DNA of 6,693 bases, from assembly GCA_038323315.1 (NCBI GenBank), contig JBBQGU010000224.1:1-6693 (forward strand). The letters run 5' to 3'. The translations under genes and the position numbers were made by a program. The notes below the pieces were generated by a model, which did no database searches, had not been told where the DNA came from, and saw only the letters and a list, made by a program, of their open reading frames with translations. Positions 6,281-6,693 of the stretch are shown piece by piece. This DNA is from Stagnihabitans sp038323315 (GTDB taxonomy: Bacteria; Pseudomonadota; Alphaproteobacteria; Rhodobacterales; Rhodobacteraceae). The stretch's first letter is position 1; each line of letters starts with the position of its first letter.

Positions 6281-6693
6281 CGGGCTGGCCCTGACAGGAC
6301 ACCAGGGTTGCGGAGCGAAACACGGTCGGCGGACAGTGCATCTTTCCCCTGGCGGCCATGCCGACCGCGCCCTGTGTTCTTGGCCTCACCACCGTCGACA
6401 CCCACACCCTGACGCCGGCTCGGTCGTGAACCAGTTGACTGGCAATGCAGAAAACGACGTTTGCGTGTTCGGACCTGTCCGCATTCGATCCCCTGCGGTC
6501 ACAGCCCGGCAATCAGGCGTTCACCTTCGTGGCTGACAGCCCGATCACGGGCGGCGCAACTGCTGCCCGGCCCTGCCGGTAAAAGTCGGCGTACAGACCT
6601 GCGTCAAAAGGCATTCCTGTCTTGTGAAGCCGCCCCCTTGTGCAAGCCCGCACATTCCTTGAAAACAGGGGACCACGCAAAGTGCCCCCCCCC
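6281..6693. other. 413-base tail without an intact gene
   Basis: No frame here reads as a complete protein with a plausible start, ribosome site and family motif. Right after the preceding stop, a weak inverted repeat (CCCTG at 6291-6295 with CAGGG nine bases later) could help end transcription, but it has no T-run. Palindromic hairpins lie at 6479-6498 (CCGCA/TGCGG) and 6567-6579 (CCGGC/GCCGG). The middle holds the RTX-like relic listed separately. The window ends in nine C (6685-6693), possibly an assembly edge. No tRNA, insertion sequence or CRISPR repeat was seen. Confidence 0.6.
6429..6582 (+). pseudogene. Decayed C-terminal fragment of an RTX/serralysin-type secreted calcium-binding protein
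   Basis: Two adjacent plus-strand frames together resemble the end of RTX proteins, which bind calcium and leave by type I secretion. Frame one (from 6429) reads NQLTGNAENDVCVF, close to the last nonapeptide plus the DVFVF strand that closes RTX repeats. Frame two (6472-6582) reads DLSAFD, then GNQAFTFV and ITGG, matching the DLSAIDAN...GNQAFTFIG...FTG pattern of the serralysin C-terminal (Peptidase_M10_C-like) region, before a TAA at 6580. The frames differ by one base, and the stretch normally lying between these motifs is missing, so at least one frameshift and a deletion are implied. No RTX repeats remain upstream: only the kynureninase-like gene lies there. It seems a non-functional relic. 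The match is by eye and short, so chance cannot be excluded. Confidence 0.5.

Noticed and set aside
6479..6498. CCGCA-TTCGATCCCC-TGCGG hairpin resembling a tRNA T-arm
   Set aside because: The loop is ten bases rather than seven, and no acceptor, D or anticodon arm is found around it.
6336..6536. 66-codon plus-strand frame with GTG start
   Set aside because: Only its LTGNAENDVCVF part resembles a protein family, and that continues in another frame; treated as part of a relic, not as a gene.
6513..6614. 33-codon minus-strand frame starting MPFDAGLYADFYRQ
   Set aside because: It reads somewhat protein-like, but it is short, has a poorly spaced ribosome site, matches no known family, and lies antisense to the RTX-like relic.

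Overview
The window is GC-rich. Its gene content looks like an alphaproteobacterium of the Rhodobacterales/Paracoccaceae type: a GcvT-fused dimethylglycine/sarcosine dehydrogenase-like flavoprotein, an enolase-superfamily sugar-acid dehydratase and a roseobacter-like UDP-glucuronate epimerase. This placement is inferred from protein style and codon use; no marker gene is present. The left edge cuts a gene. The right edge ends in a run of nine C, so it may be a contig end.

Layout: (1) 1-2270, minus strand: the first 756 residues of a FAD-dependent demethylase-like enzyme with a C-terminal GcvT (folate-binding) half; its last part lies outside the window. (2) 2271-2460: divergent intergenic region. 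(3) 2461-3462, plus: a complete UDP-glucuronate 4-epimerase-type SDR enzyme. (4) 3459-4628, minus: a complete glucarate dehydratase/mandelate racemase-like enolase-superfamily enzyme, whose stop codon overlaps the epimerase stop. (5) 4625-5026, minus: a 4-hydroxybenzoyl-CoA thioesterase-family hotdog protein, upstream of (4) and joined to it by an ATGA overlap. (6) 5027-5155: divergent intergenic region with a terminator-like hairpin and competing inverted repeats. (7) 5156-6280, plus: a kynureninase-like PLP enzyme. (8) 6281-6693: no intact gene, but a decayed, frame-broken piece resembling the C-terminal end of an RTX/serralysin-type secreted protein.

The clearest functional unit is the two-gene thioesterase-dehydratase operon. 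A thioesterase releases a free carboxylate, and enolase-superfamily enzymes act on carboxylates, so the two may work in sequence on one catabolic intermediate; this is inference. The kynureninase-like gene is divergent from them and could share their control region, but nothing shows that it acts in the same pathway. The flavoenzyme fits one-carbon/methylamine (glycine betaine, dimethylglycine, sarcosine) metabolism. The epimerase supplies UDP-galacturonate for surface polysaccharide and looks unrelated to its neighbours.

I did not find a clear new defence, mobile or RNA system. The points most worth a second look are the substituted active sites of the dehydratase and of the kynureninase-like enzyme, their shared neighbourhood, the possible attenuator-like leader, and the RTX relic.
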